Below, piece by piece: positions 34,452-46,702 of a stretch of DNA of 64,000 nt. Each line of letters begins with the position of its first letter. Position 1 is the stretch's first letter. Under the pieces are notes generated by a model that ran no database searches, was not told where the DNA came from, and saw only the letters and a program-made list of their open reading frames with translations. Made by a program: the position numbers and the translations under genes. This DNA is from Perilla frutescens (Eukaryota > Streptophyta > Magnoliopsida > Lamiales > Lamiaceae): contig BRKX01000017.1 of the NCBI GenBank assembly GCA_026008535.1, forward strand, positions 4,964,501-5,028,500. Direction: 5' to 3'.

Positions 34452-34570
34452 GGGGTGCAACACGAGGACTTCCCAGGGGGTCACCCATCCTAGTACTACT
34501 CTCGCCCAAGCACGCTTAACTTCGGAGTTCTGATGGGATTCGGTGCATTAGTGCTGGTATGATCGCACCC
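34452..34570 (-). rRNA. 5S rRNA, copy 66 (G31A)
   Basis: G31A, C-5A and CCCATTG spacer, the twin of copy 63. Confidence 0.96.
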
Positions 34571-34979
34571 GTTATAGTCTCTTCACAAAATTTTCTTATA
34601 GCTGGTGGCACAGCGGGCGGTGGTGGTCTCTGAACTTCAAACGCGCGTAACTTTCGAACCGATTGGAGTTACGGGGCGCACAGCATGTACACGCGAAGGT
34701 CTCGCCGAGCCGTACGACCTGGACAACAGGGCTCGCCCATTGTGTGCACTAGCCGAGGTCAAAAAAGAGCTTAGAGTGCCGGTTTCGTGGCCCGCCGTGT
34801 TTCAACGGCCACTAATTCAGAGATTGTGGGTCCCACACTCGTAATCACGGCTCGCTGATGACGAAAGCTCTGTGTCGCAGTTTCAGTTACTCACAACGAG
34901 TAACATAAAGTGAAAAACCGAACAAATTGCAAAAAAAAAAAGAACAAATTATCCGAAAAGATGAGTCTGAACTACAAAA

Positions 34980-35098
34980 GGGGTGCAACACGAGGACTTC
35001 CCAGGGGGTCACCCATCCTAGTACTACTCTCGCCCAAGCACGCTTAACTTCGGAGTTCTGATGGGATCCGGTGCATTAGTGCTGGTATGATCGCACCC
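34980..35098 (-). rRNA. 5S rRNA, copy 67 (consensus, C-5A)
   Basis: Consensus gene with C-5A; private GCGGACGG in the upstream spacer. Confidence 0.97.
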
Positions 35099-35506
35099 GT
35101 TATAGTCTCTTCACAAAATTTTCTTATAGCTGGTGGCACAGCGGACGGTGGTGGTCTCTGAACTTCAAACGCGCGTAACTTTCGAACCGATTGGAGTTAC
35201 GGGGCGCACAGCATGTACACGCGAAGGTCTCGCCGAGCCGTACGACCTGGACAACAGGGCTCGCCCGTTGTGTGCACTAGCCGAGGTCAAAAAAGAGCTT
35301 AGAGTGCCGGTTTCGTGGCCCGCCGTGTTTCAACGGCCACTAATTCAGAGATTGTGGGTCCCACACTCGTAATCACGGCTCGCTGATGACGAAAGCTCTG
35401 TGTCGCGGTTTCAGTTACTCACAACGAGTAACATAAAGTGAAAAACCGAACAAATTGCAAAAAAAAAAGAACAAATTATCCGAAAAGATAAGTCTGAACT
35501 ACAAAA

Positions 35507-35625
35507 GGGGTGCAACACGAGGACTTCCCAGGGGGTCACCCATCCTAGTACTACTCTCGCCCAAGCACGCTTAACTTCGGAGTTCTGATGGGATCCGGTG
35601 CATTAGTGCTGATATGATAGCACCC
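35507..35625 (-). rRNA. 5S rRNA, copy 68 (G7T, C14T)
   Basis: First of four copies with G7T and C14T (68, 73, 74, 77). G7 lies in the 5' strand of helix I. The left flank has a private GATAAGTC. Confidence 0.95.
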
Positions 35626-36033
35626 GTTAGAGTCTCTTCACAAAATTTTCTTATAGCTGGTGGCACAGCGGGCGGTGGTGGTCTCTGAACTTCAAACGCG
35701 CGTAACTTTCGAACCGATTGGAGTTACGGGGCGCACAGCATGTACACGCGAAGGTCTCGCCGAGCCGTACGACCTGGACAACAGGGCTCGCCCGTTGTGT
35801 GCACTAGCCGAGGTCAAAAAAGAGCTTAGAGTGCCGGTTTCGTGGCCCGCCGTGTTTCAACGGCCACTAATTCAGAGATTGTGGGTCCCACACTCGTAAT
35901 CACGGCTCGCTGATGACGAAAGCTCTGTGTCGCGGTTTCAGTTACTCACAACGAGTAACATAAAGCGAAAAACCGAATAAATTGCAAAAAAAAAAGAACA
36001 AATTATCCGAAAAGATGAGTCTGAACTACAAAA

Positions 36034-36152
36034 GGGGTGCAACACGAGGACTTCCCAGGGGGTCACCCATCCTAGTACTACTCTCGCCCAAGCACGCTTA
36101 ACTTCGGAGTTCTGATGGGATCCGGTGTATTAGTGCTGGTATGATCGCACCC
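36034..36152 (-). rRNA. 5S rRNA, copy 69 (G25A)
   Basis: G25A; follows a G7T+C14T unit, an order repeated at 74-75 and 77-78. Confidence 0.97.
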
Positions 36153-36560
36153 GTTAGAGTCTCTTCACAAAATTTTCTTATAGCTGGTGGCACAGCGGGC
36201 GGTGGTGGTCTCTGAACTTCAAACGCGCGTAACTTTCGAACCGATTGGAGTTACGGGGCGCACAGCATGTACACGCGAAGGTCTCGCCGAGCCGTACGAC
36301 CTGGACAACAGGGCTCGCCCGTTGTGTGCACTAGCCGAGGTCAAAAAAGAGCTTAGAGTGCCGGTTTCGTGGCCCGCCGTGTTTCAACGGCCACTAATTC
36401 AGAGATTGTGGGTCCCACACTCGTAATCACGGCTCGCTGATGACGAAAGCTCTGTGTCGCGGTTTCAGTTACTCACAACGAGTAACATAAAGCGAAAAAC
36501 CGAATAAATTGTAAAAAAAAAAGAACAAATTATCCGAAAAGATGAGTCTGAACTACAAAA

Positions 36561-36679
36561 GGGGTGCAACACGAGGACTTCCCAGGGGGTCACCCATCCT
36601 AGTACTACTCTCGCCCAAGCACGCTTAACTTCGGAGTTATGATGGGATCCGGTGCCTTAGTGCTGGTATGATCGCACCC
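36561..36679 (-). rRNA. 5S rRNA, copy 70 (T24G, G41T)
   Basis: T24G with G41T; GCCGTGCC spacer; AATTGTAAA to its left. Confidence 0.96.
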
Positions 36680-37088
36680 GTTAGAGTCTCTTCACAAAAT
36701 TTTCTTATAGCTGGTGGCACAGCGGGCGGTGGTGGTCTCTGAACTTCAAACGCGCGTAACTTTCGAACCGATTGGAGTTACGGGGCGCACAGCATGTACA
36801 CGCGAAGGTCTCGCCGTGCCGTACGACCTGGACAACAGGGCTCGCCCGTTGTGTGCACTAGCCGAGGTCAAAAAAGAGCTTAGAGTGCCGGTTTCGTGGC
36901 CCGCCGTGTTTCAACGGCCACTAATTCAGAGATTGTGGGTCCCACACTCGTAATCACGGCTCGCTGATGACGAAAGCTCTGTGTCGCAGTTTCAGTTACT
37001 CACAACGAGTAACATAAAGTGAAAAACCGAACAAATTGCAAAAAAAAAAAGAACAAATTATCCGAAAAGATGAGTCTGAACTACAAAA

Positions 37089-37207
37089 GGGGTGCAACAC
37101 GAGGACTTCCCAGGGGGTCACCCATCCTAGTACTACTCTCGCCCAAGAACGCTTAACTTCGGAGTTCTGATGGGATCCGGTGCATTAGTGCTGGTATGAT
37201 CGCACCC
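37089..37207 (-). rRNA. 5S rRNA, copy 71 (G60T, A box)
   Basis: Private G60T within the A box, with C-5A and the CCCATTG spacer. A candidate for weak transcription. Confidence 0.95.
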
Positions 37208-37616
37208 GTTATAGTCTCTTCACAAAATTTTCTTATAGCTGGTGGCACAGCGGGCGGTGGTGGTCTCTGAACTTCAAACGCGCGTAACTTTCGAACCGAT
37301 TGGAGTTACGGGGCGCACAGCATGTACACGCGAAGGTCTCGCCGAGCCGTACGACCTGGACAACAGGGCTCGCCCATTGTGTGCACTAGCCGAGGTCAAA
37401 AAAGAGCTTAGAGTGCCGGTTTCGTGGCCCGCCGTGTTTCAACGGCCACTAATTCAGAGATTGTGGGTCCCACACTCGTAATCACGGCTCGCTGATGACG
37501 AAAGCTCTGTGTCGCAGTTTCAGTTACTCACAACGAGTAACATAAAGTGAAAAACCGAACAAATTGCAAAAAAAAAAAGAACAAATTATCCGAAAAGATG
37601 AGTCTGAACTACAAAA

Positions 37617-37735
37617 GGGGTGCAACACGAGGACTTCCCAGGGGGTCACCCATCCTAGTACTACTCTCGCCCAAGCACGCTTAACTTCGGAGTTCTGATG
37701 GGATCCGGTGCATTAGTGCTGGTATGATCGCACCC
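37617..37735 (-). rRNA. 5S rRNA, copy 72 (consensus, C-5A)
   Basis: Consensus gene with C-5A. Confidence 0.97.
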
Positions 37736-38143
37736 GTTATAGTCTCTTCACAAAATTTTCTTATAGCTGGTGGCACAGCGGGCGGTGGTGGTCTCTGAAC
37801 TTCAAACGCGCGTAACTTTCGAACCGATTGGAGTTACGGGGCGCACAGCATGTACACGCGAAGGTCTCGCCGAGCCGTACGACCTGGACAACAGGGCTCG
37901 CCCGTTGTGTGCACTAGCCGAGGTCAAAAAAGAGCTTAGAGTGCCGGTTTCGTGGCCCGCCGTGTTTCAACGGCCACTAATTCAGAGATTGTGGGTCCCA
38001 CACTCGTAATCACGGCTCGCTGATGACGAAAGCTCTGTGTCGCGGTTTCAGTTACTCACAACGAGTAACATAAAGTGAAAAACCGAACAAATTGCAAAAA
38101 AAAAAGAACAAATTATCCGAAAAGATGAGTCTGAACTACAAAA

Positions 38144-38262
38144 GGGGTGCAACACGAGGACTTCCCAGGGGGTCACCCATCCTAGTACTACTCTCGCCCA
38201 AGCACGCTTAACTTCGGAGTTCTGATGGGATCCGGTGCATTAGTGCTGATATGATAGCACCC
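38144..38262 (-). rRNA. 5S rRNA, copy 73 (G7T, C14T)
   Basis: G7T with C14T; adjacent to copy 74 of the same type, a one-unit duplication. Confidence 0.95.
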
Positions 38263-38670
38263 GTTAGAGTCTCTTCACAAAATTTTCTTATAGCTGGTGG
38301 CACAGCGGGCGGTGGTGGTCTCTGAACTTCAAACGCGCGTAACTTTCGAACCGATTGGAGTTACGGGGCGCACAGCATGTACACGCGAAGGTCTCGCCGA
38401 GCCGTACGACCTGGACAACAGGGCTCGCCCGTTGTGTGCACTAGCCGAGGTCAAAAAAGAGCTTAGAGTGCCGGTTTCGTGGCCCGCCGTGTTTCAACGG
38501 CCACTAATTCAGAGATTGTGGGTCCCACACTCGTAATCACGGCTCGCTGATGACGAAAGCTCTGTGTCGCGGTTTCAGTTACTCACAACGAGTAACATAA
38601 AGTGAAAAACCGAACAAATTGCAAAAAAAAAAGAACAAATTATCCGAAAAGATGAGTCTGAACTACAAAA

Positions 38671-38789
38671 GGGGTGCAACACGAGGACTTCCCAGGGGGT
38701 CACCCATCCTAGTACTACTCTCGCCCAAGCACGCTTAACTTCGGAGTTCTGATGGGATCCGGTGCATTAGTGCTGATATGATAGCACCC
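38671..38789 (-). rRNA. 5S rRNA, copy 74 (G7T, C14T)
   Basis: G7T with C14T; matches copy 73. Confidence 0.95.
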
Positions 38790-39197
38790 GTTAGAGTCTC
38801 TTCACAAAATTTTCTTATAGCTGGTGGCACAGCGGGCGGTGGTGGTCTCTGAACTTCAAACGCGCGTAACTTTCGAACCGATTGGAGTTACGGGGCGCAC
38901 AGCATGTACACGCGAAGGTCTCGCCGAGCCGTACGACCTGGACAACAGGGCTCGCCCGTTGTGTGCACTAGCCGAGGTCAAAAAAGAGCTTAGAGTGCCG
39001 GTTTCGTGGCCCGCCGTGTTTCAACGGCCACTAATTCAGAGATTGTGGGTCCCACACTCGTAATCACGGCTCGCTGATGACGAAAGCTCTGTGTCGCGGT
39101 TTCAGTTACTCACAACGAGTAACATAAAGCGAAAAACCGAATAAATTGCAAAAAAAAAAGAACAAATTATCCGAAAAGATGAGTCTGAACTACAAAA

Positions 39198-39316
39198 GGG
39201 GTGCAACACGAGGACTTCCCAGGGGGTCACCCATCCTAGTACTACTCTCGCCCAAGCACGCTTAACTTCGGAGTTCTGATGGGATCCGGTGTATTAGTGC
39301 TGGTATGATCGCACCC
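39198..39316 (-). rRNA. 5S rRNA, copy 75 (G25A)
   Basis: G25A, with CCCATTG in the spacer and TCGCAGTTTC beyond it. Confidence 0.97.
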
Positions 39317-39725
39317 GTTAGAGTCTCTTCACAAAATTTTCTTATAGCTGGTGGCACAGCGGGCGGTGGTGGTCTCTGAACTTCAAACGCGCGTAACTTT
39401 CGAACCGATTGGAGTTACGGGGCGCACAGCATGTACACGCGAAGGTCTCGCCGAGCCGTACGACCTGGACAACAGGGCTCGCCCATTGTGTGCACTAGCC
39501 GAGGTCAAAAAAGAGCTTAGAGTGCCGGTTTCGTGGCCCGCCGTGTTTCAACGGCCACTAATTCAGAGATTGTGGGTCCCACACTCGTAATCACGGCTCG
39601 CTGATGACGAAAGCTCTGTGTCGCAGTTTCAGTTACTCACAACGAGTAACATAAAGTGAAAAACCGAACAAATTGCAAAAAAAAAAAGAACAAATTATCC
39701 GAAAAGATGAGTCTGAACTACAAAA

Positions 39726-39844
39726 GGGGTGCAACACGAGGACTTCCCAGGGGGTCACCCATCCTAGTACTACTCTCGCCCAAGCACGCTTAACTTCGGA
39801 GTTCTGATGGGATCCGGTGCATTAGTGCTGGTATGATCGCACCC
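39726..39844 (-). rRNA. 5S rRNA, copy 76 (consensus, C-5A)
   Basis: Consensus gene with C-5A. Confidence 0.97.
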
Positions 39845-40252
39845 GTTATAGTCTCTTCACAAAATTTTCTTATAGCTGGTGGCACAGCGGGCGGTGGTGG
39901 TCTCTGAACTTCAAACGCGCGTAACTTTCGAACCGATTGGAGTTACGGGGCGCACAGCATGTACACGCGAAGGTCTCGCCGAGCCGTACGACCTGGACAA
40001 CAGGGCTCGCCCGTTGTGTGCACTAGCCGAGGTCAAAAAAGAGCTTAGAGTGCCGGTTTCGTGGCCCGCCGTGTTTCAACGGCCACTAATTCAGAGATTG
40101 TGGGTCCCACACTCGTAATCACGGCTCGCTGATGACGAAAGCTCTGTGTCGCGGTTTCAGTTACTCACAACGAGTAACATAAAGTGAAAAACCGAACAAA
40201 TTGCAAAAAAAAAAGAACAAATTATCCGAAAAGATGAGTCTGAACTACAAAA

Positions 40253-40371
40253 GGGGTGCAACACGAGGACTTCCCAGGGGGTCACCCATCCTAGTACTAC
40301 TCTCGCCCAAGCACGCTTAACTTCGGAGTTCTGATGGGATCCGGTGCATTAGTGCTGATATGATAGCACCC
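40253..40371 (-). rRNA. 5S rRNA, copy 77 (G7T, C14T)
   Basis: G7T with C14T, the last of this type. Confidence 0.95.
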
Positions 40372-40779
40372 GTTAGAGTCTCTTCACAAAATTTTCTTAT
40401 AGCTGGTGGCACAGCGGGCGGTGGTGGTCTCTGAACTTCAAACGCGCGTAACTTTCGAACCGATTGGAGTTACGGGGCGCACAGCATGTACACGCGAAGG
40501 TCTCGCCGAGCCGTACGACCTGGACAACAGGGCTCGCCCGTTGTGTGCACTAGCCGAGGTCAAAAAAGAGCTTAGAGTGCCGGTTTCGTGGCCCGCCGTG
40601 TTTCAACGGCCACTAATTCAGAGATTGTGGGTCCCACACTCGTAATCACGGCTCGCTGATGACGAAAGCTCTGTGTCGCGGTTTCAGTTACTCACAACGA
40701 GTAACATAAAGCGAAAAACCGAATAAATTGCAAAAAAAAAAGAACAAATTATCCGAAAAGATGAGTCTGAACTACAAAA

Positions 40780-40898
40780 GGGGTGCAACACGAGGACTTC
40801 CCAGGGGGTCACCCATCCTAGTACTACTCTCGCCCAAGCACGCTTAACTTCGGAGTTCTGATGGGATCCGGTGTATTAGTGCTGGTATGATCGCACCC
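40780..40898 (-). rRNA. 5S rRNA, copy 78 (G25A)
   Basis: G25A; the rightmost G25A gene. None occurs in the remaining 23 kb. Confidence 0.97.
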
Positions 40899-41306
40899 GT
40901 TAGAGTCTCTTCACAAAATTTTCTTATAGCTGGTGGCACAGCGGGCGGTGGTGGTCTCTGAACTTCAAACGCGCGTAACTTTCGAACCGATTGGAGTTAC
41001 GGGGCGCACAGCATGTACACGCGAAGGTCTCGCCGAGCCGTACGACCTGGACAACAGGGCTCGCCCGTTGTGTGCACTAGCCGAGGTCAAAAAAGAGCTT
41101 AGAGTGCCGGTTTCGTGGCCCGCCGTGTTTCAACGGCCACTAATTCAGAGATTGTGGGTCCCACACTCGTAATCACGGCTCGCTGATGACGAAAGCTCTG
41201 TGTCGCGGTTTCAGTTACTCACAACGAGTAACATAAAGTGAAAAACCGAACAAATTGCAAAAAAAAAAGAACAAATTATCCGAAAAGATGAGTCTGAACT
41301 ACAAAA

Positions 41307-41425
41307 AGGGTGCAACACGAGGACTTCCCAGGGGGTCACCCATCCTAGTACTACTCTCGCCCAAGCACGCTTAACTTCGGAGTTCTGATGGGATCCGGTG
41401 CATTAGTGCTGGTATGATCGCACCC
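41307..41425 (-). rRNA. 5S rRNA, copy 79 (C119T)
   Basis: Private C119T joins the last base to the terminator, giving T5, so the RNA may end one base earlier. C-5A, G-11A and GGTCGCG spacer. Confidence 0.95.
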
Positions 41426-41833
41426 GTTATAGTCTTTTCACAAAATTTTCTTATAGCTGGTGGCACAGCGGGCGGTGGTGGTCTCTGAACTTCAAACGCG
41501 CGTAACTTTCGAACCGATTGGAGTTACGGGGCGCACAGCATGTACACGCGAAGGTCGCGCCGAGCCGTACGACCTGGACAACAGGGCTCGCCCGTTGTGT
41601 GCACTAGCCGAGGTCAAAAAAGAGCTTAGAGTGCCGGTTTCGTGGCCCGCCGTGTTTCAACGGCCACTAATTCAGAGATTGTGGGTCCCACACTCGTAAT
41701 CACGGCTCGCTGATGACGAAAGCTCTGTGTCGCGGTTTCAGTTACTCACAACGAGTAACATAAAGTGAAAAACCGAACAAATTGCAAAAAAAAAAGAACA
41801 AATTATCCGAAAAGATGAGTCTGAACTACAAAA

Positions 41834-41952
41834 GGGGTGCAACACGAGGACTTCCCAGGGGGTCACCCATCCTAGTACTACTCTCGCCCAAGCACGCTTA
41901 ACTTCGGAGTTCTGATGGGATCCGGTGCATTAGTGCTGGTATGATCGCACCC
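41834..41952 (-). rRNA. 5S rRNA, copy 80 (consensus)
   Basis: Consensus gene and promoter. Confidence 0.97.
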
Positions 41953-42360
41953 GTTAGAGTCTCTTCACAAAATTTTCTTATAGCTGGTGGCACAGCGGGC
42001 GGTGGTGGTCTCTGAACTTCAAACGCGCGTAACTTTCGAACCGATTGGAGTTACGGGGCGCACAGCATGTACACGCGAAGGTCTCGCCGAGCCGTACGAC
42101 CTGGACAACAGGGCTCGCCCGTTGTGTGCACTAGCCGAGGTCAAAAAAGAGCTTAGAGTGCCGGTTTCGTGGCCCGCCGTGTTTCAACGGCCACTAATTC
42201 AGAGATTGTGGGTCCCACACTCGTAATCACGGCTCGCTGATGACGAAAGCTCTGTGTCGCGGTTTCAGTTACTCACAACGAGTAACATAAAGCGAAAAAC
42301 CGAATAAATTGCAAAAAAAAAAGAACAAATTATCCGAAAAGATGAGTCTGAACTACAAAA

Positions 42361-42479
42361 GGGGTGCAACACGAGGACTTCCCAGGGGGTCACCCATCCT
42401 AGTACTACTCTCGCCCAAGCACGCTTAACTTCGGAGTTATGATGGGATCCGGTGCCTTAGTGCTGGTATGATCGCACCC
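42361..42479 (-). rRNA. 5S rRNA, copy 81 (T24G, G41T)
   Basis: T24G with G41T. Its spacer lacks GCCGTGCC and has private CGCGTGTA and GTGGGCCG changes. Confidence 0.96.
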
Positions 42480-42889
42480 GTTAGAGTCTCTTCACAAAAT
42501 TTTCTTATAGCTGGTGGCACAGCGGGCGGTGGTGGTCTCTGAACTTCAAACGCGTGTAACTTTCGAACCGATTGGAGTTACGGGGCGCACAGCATGTACA
42601 CGCGAAGGTCTCGCCGAGCCGTACGACCTGGACAACAGGGCTCGCCCGTTGTGTGCACTAGCCGAGGTCAAAAAAGAGCTTAGAGTGCCGGTTTCGTGGG
42701 CCGCCGTGTTTCAACGGCCACTAATTCAGAGATTGTGGGTCCCACACTCGTAATCACGGCTCGCTGATGACGAAAGCTCTGTGTCGCGGTTTCAGTTACT
42801 CACAACGAGTAACATAAAGTGAAAAACCGAACAAATTGCAAAAAAAAAAAAGAACAAATTATCCGAAAAGATGAGTCTGAACTACAAAA

Positions 42890-43008
42890 GGGGTGCAACA
42901 CGAGGACTTCCCAGGGGGTCACCCATCCTAGTACTACTCTCGCCCAAGCACGCTTAACTTCGGAGTTCTGATGGGATCCGGTGCATTAGTGCTGGTATGA
43001 TCGCACCC
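42890..43008 (-). rRNA. 5S rRNA, copy 82 (consensus)
   Basis: Consensus gene; spacer with CACAACATG (shared with copy 86) and CCCATTG. An A12 tract lies to its left. Confidence 0.97.
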
Positions 43009-43416
43009 GTTAGAGTCTCTTCACAAAATTTTCTTATAGCTGGTGGCACAGCGGGCGGTGGTGGTCTCTGAACTTCAAACGCGCGTAACTTTCGAACCGA
43101 TTGGAGTTACGGGGCGCACAACATGTACACGCGAAGGTCTCGCCGAGCCGTACGACCTGGACAACAGGGCTCGCCCATTGTGTGCACTAGCCGAGGTCAA
43201 AAAAGAGCTTAGAGTGCCGGTTTCGTGGCCCGCCGTGTTTCAACGGCCACTAATTCAGAGATTGTGGGTCCCACACTCGTAATCACGGCTCGCTGATGAC
43301 GAAAGCTCTGTGTCGCGGTTTCAGTTACTCACAACGAGTAACATAAAGCGAAAAACCGAATAAATTGCAAAAAAAAAAGAACAAATTATCCGAAAAGATG
43401 AGTCTGAACTACAAAA

Positions 43417-43535
43417 GGGGTGCAACACGAGGACTTCCCAGGGGGTCACCCATCCTAGTACTACTCTCGCCCAAGCACGCTTAACTTCGGAGTTCTGATG
43501 GGATCCGGTGCCTTAGTGCTGGTATGATCGCACCC
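43417..43535 (-). rRNA. 5S rRNA, copy 83 (T24G)
   Basis: T24G without G41T, and GCTTGTGG upstream, as in copy 1. Confidence 0.97.
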
Positions 43536-43944
43536 GTTAGAGTCTCTTCACAAAATTTTCTTATAGCTTGTGGCACAGCGGGCGGTGGTGGTCTCTGAAC
43601 TTCAAACGCGCGTAACTTTCGAACCGATTGGAGTTACGGGGCGCACAGCATGTACACGCGAAGGTCTCGCCGAGCCGTACGACCTGGACAACAGGGCTCG
43701 CCCGTTGTGTGCACTAGCCGAGGTCAAAAAAGAGCTTAGAGTGCCGGTTTCGTGGCCCGCCGTGTTTCAACGGCCACTAATTCAGAGATTGTGGGTCCCA
43801 CACTCGTAATCACGGCTCGCTGATGACGAAAGCTCTGTGTCGCGGTTTCAGTTACTCACAACGAGTAACATAAAGTGAAAAACCGAACAAATTGCAAAAA
43901 AAAAAAGAACAAATTATCCGAAAAGATGAGTCTGAACTACAAAA

Positions 43945-44063
43945 GGGGTGCAACACGAGGACATCCCAGGGGGTCACCCATCCTAGTACTACTCTCGCCC
44001 AAGCACGCTTAACTTCGGAGTTCTGATGGGATCCGGTGCATTAGTGCTGGTATGATCGCACCC
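43945..44063 (-). rRNA. 5S rRNA, copy 84 (A101T)
   Basis: Private A101T; CTCGTCGAG in the spacer, as at copy 2. Confidence 0.96.
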
Positions 44064-44472
44064 GTTAGAGTCTCTTCACAAAATTTTCTTATAGCTGGTG
44101 GCACAGCGGGCGGTGGTGGTCTCTGAACTTCAAACGCGCGTAACTTTCGAACCGATTGGAGTTACGGGGCGCACAGCATGTACACGCGAAGGTCTCGTCG
44201 AGCCGTACGACCTGGACAACAGGGCTCGCCCGTTGTGTGCACTAGCCGAGGTCAAAAAAGAGCTTAGAGTGCCGGTTTCGTGGCCCGCCGTGTTTCAACG
44301 GCCACTAATTCAGAGATTGTGGGTCCCACACTCGTAATCACGGCTCGCTGATGACGAAAGCTCTGTGTCGCGGTTTCAGTTACTCACAACGAGTAACATA
44401 AAGCGAAAAATCGAACAAATTGCAAAAAAAAAAAGAACAAATTATCCGAAAAGATGAGTCTGAACTACAAAA

Positions 44473-44591
44473 GGGGTGCAACACGAGGACTTCCCAGGGG
44501 GTCACCCATCCTAGTACTACTCTCGCCCAAGCACGCTTAACTTCGGAGTTCTGATGGGATCCGGTGCATTAGTGCTGGTATGATCGCACCC
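44473..44591 (-). rRNA. 5S rRNA, copy 85 (consensus, -1 T)
   Basis: Consensus gene, but the -1 base is T where all other copies have C. AAATCGA to its left, as at copy 3. Start efficiency may be lowered. Confidence 0.96.
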
Positions 44592-45001
44592 ATTAGAGTC
44601 TCTTCACAAAATTTTCTTATAGCTGGTGGCACAGCGGGCGGTGGTGGTCTCTGAACTTCAAACGCGCGTAACTTTCGAACCGATTGGAGTTACGGGGCGC
44701 ACAGCATGTACACGCGAAGGTCTCGCCGAGCCGTACGACCTGGACAACAGGGCTCGCCCGTTGTGTGCACTAGCCGAGGTCAAAAAAGAGCTTAGAGTGC
44801 CGGTTTCGTGGCCCGCCGTGTTTCAACGGCCACTAATTCAGAGATTGTGGGTCCCACACTCGTAATCACGGCTCGCTGATGACGAAAGCTCTGTGTCGCG
44901 GTTTCAGTTACTCACAACGAGTAACATAAAGCGAAAAACCGAACAAATTGCAAAAAAAAAAAAGAACAAATTATCCGAAAAGATGAGTCTGAACTACAAA
45001 A

Positions 45002-45120
45002 GGGGTGCAACACGAGGACTTCCCAGGGGGTCACCCATCTTAGTACTACTCTCGCCCAAGCACGCTTAACTTCGGAGTTCTGATGGGATCCGGTGCATTA
45101 GTGCTGGTATGATCGCACCC
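45002..45120 (-). rRNA. 5S rRNA, copy 86 (G81A)
   Basis: G81A in the C box with GCTTGTGG upstream, as in copy 4; CACAACATG in the spacer. Confidence 0.96.
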
Positions 45121-45529
45121 GTTAGAGTCTCTTCACAAAATTTTCTTATAGCTTGTGGCACAGCGGGCGGTGGTGGTCTCTGAACTTCAAACGCGCGTAA
45201 CTTTCGAACCGATTGGAGTTACGGGGCGCACAACATGTACACGCGAAGGTCTCGCCGAGCCGTACGACCTGGACAACAGGGCTCGCCCGTTGTGTGCACT
45301 AGCCGAGGTCAAAAAAGAGCTTAGAGTGCCGGTTTCGTGGCCCGCCGTGTTTCAACGGCCACTAATTCAGAGATTGTGGGTCCCACACTCGTAATCACGG
45401 CTCGCTGATGACGAAAGCTCTGTGTCGCGGTTTCAGTTACTCACAACGAGTAACATAAAGTGAAAAACCGAACAAATTGCAAAAAAAAAAAGAACAAATT
45501 ATCCGAAAAGATGAGTCTGAACTACAAAA

Positions 45530-45648
45530 GGGGTGCAACACGAGGACTTCCCAGGGGGTCACCCATCCTAGTACTACTCTCGCCCAAGCACGCTTAACTT
45601 CGGAGTTCTGATGGGATCCGGTGCATTAGTGCTGGTATGATCGCACCC
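45530..45648 (-). rRNA. 5S rRNA, copy 87 (consensus)
   Basis: Consensus gene and promoter. Confidence 0.97.
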
Positions 45649-46056
45649 GTTAGAGTCTCTTCACAAAATTTTCTTATAGCTGGTGGCACAGCGGGCGGTG
45701 GTGGTCTCTGAACTTCAAACGCGCGTAACTTTCGAACCGATTGGAGTTACGGGGCGCACAGCATGTACACGCGAAGGTCTCGCCGAGCCGTACGACCTGG
45801 ACAACAGGGCTCGCCCGTTGTGTGCACTAGCCGAGGTCAAAAAAGAGCTTAGAGTGCCGGTTTCGTGGCCCGCCGTGTTTCAACGGCCACTAATTCAGAG
45901 ATTGTGGGTCCCACACTCGTAATCACGGCTCGCTGATGACGAAAGCTCTGTGTCGCGGTTTCAGTTACTCACAACGAGTAACATAAAGCGAAAAACCGAA
46001 CAAATTGCAAAAAAAAAAGAACAAATTATCCGAAAAGATGAGTCTGAACTACAAAA

Positions 46057-46175
46057 GGGGTGCAACACGAGGACTTCCCAGGGGGTCACCCATCTTAGTA
46101 CTACTCTCGCCCAAGCACGCTTAACTTCGGAGTTCTGATGGGATCCGGTGCATTAGTGCTGGTATGATCGCACCC
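46057..46175 (-). rRNA. 5S rRNA, copy 88 (G81A)
   Basis: G81A in the C box, here with the common GCTGGTGG spacer. Confidence 0.96.
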
Positions 46176-46583
46176 GTTAGAGTCTCTTCACAAAATTTTC
46201 TTATAGCTGGTGGCACAGCGGGCGGTGGTGGTCTCTGAACTTCAAACGCGCGTAACTTTCGAACCGATTGGAGTTACGGGGCGCACAGCATGTACACGCG
46301 AAGGTCTCGCCGAGCCGTACGACCTGGACAACAGGGCTCGCCCGTTGTGTGCACTAGCCGAGGTCAAAAAAGAGCTTAGAGTGCCGGTTTCGTGGCCCGC
46401 CGTGTTTCAACGGCCACTAATTCAGAGATTGTGGGTCCCACACTCGTAATCACGGCTCGCTGATGACGAAAGCTCTGTGTCGCGGTTTCAGTTACTCACA
46501 ACGAGTAACATAAAGTGAAAAACTGAACAAATTGCAAAAAAAAAAGAACAAATTATCCGAAAAGATGAGTCTGAACTACAAAA

Positions 46584-46702
46584 GGGGTGCAACACGAGGA
46601 CTTCCCAGGTGGTCACCCATCCTAGTACTACTCTCGCCCAAGCACGCTTAACTTCGGAGTTCTGATGGGATCCGGTGCATTAGTGCTGGTATGATCGCAC
46701 CC
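46584..46702 (-). rRNA. 5S rRNA, copy 89 (C93A)
   Basis: C93A in the C box, AACTGAAC to its left and CGCAAAGC in the spacer; twin of copy 99, ten units away. Confidence 0.95.

Larger units (their letters stand above)
29705..37735 (-). repeat. Three-unit higher-order repeats, about 1,582 bp
   Basis: Copies 57-58-59 and 60-61-62 share the order GGTCGCG spacer, C105A gene, G41T+T24G gene. Copies 62-63-64, 65-66-67 and 70-71-72 share G41T+T24G followed by two units with C-5A, the first having CCCATTG in its spacer. Successive starts are 1,582-1,583 bp apart, except the last set, which is displaced by the insertion of copies 68-69. Confidence 0.82.
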
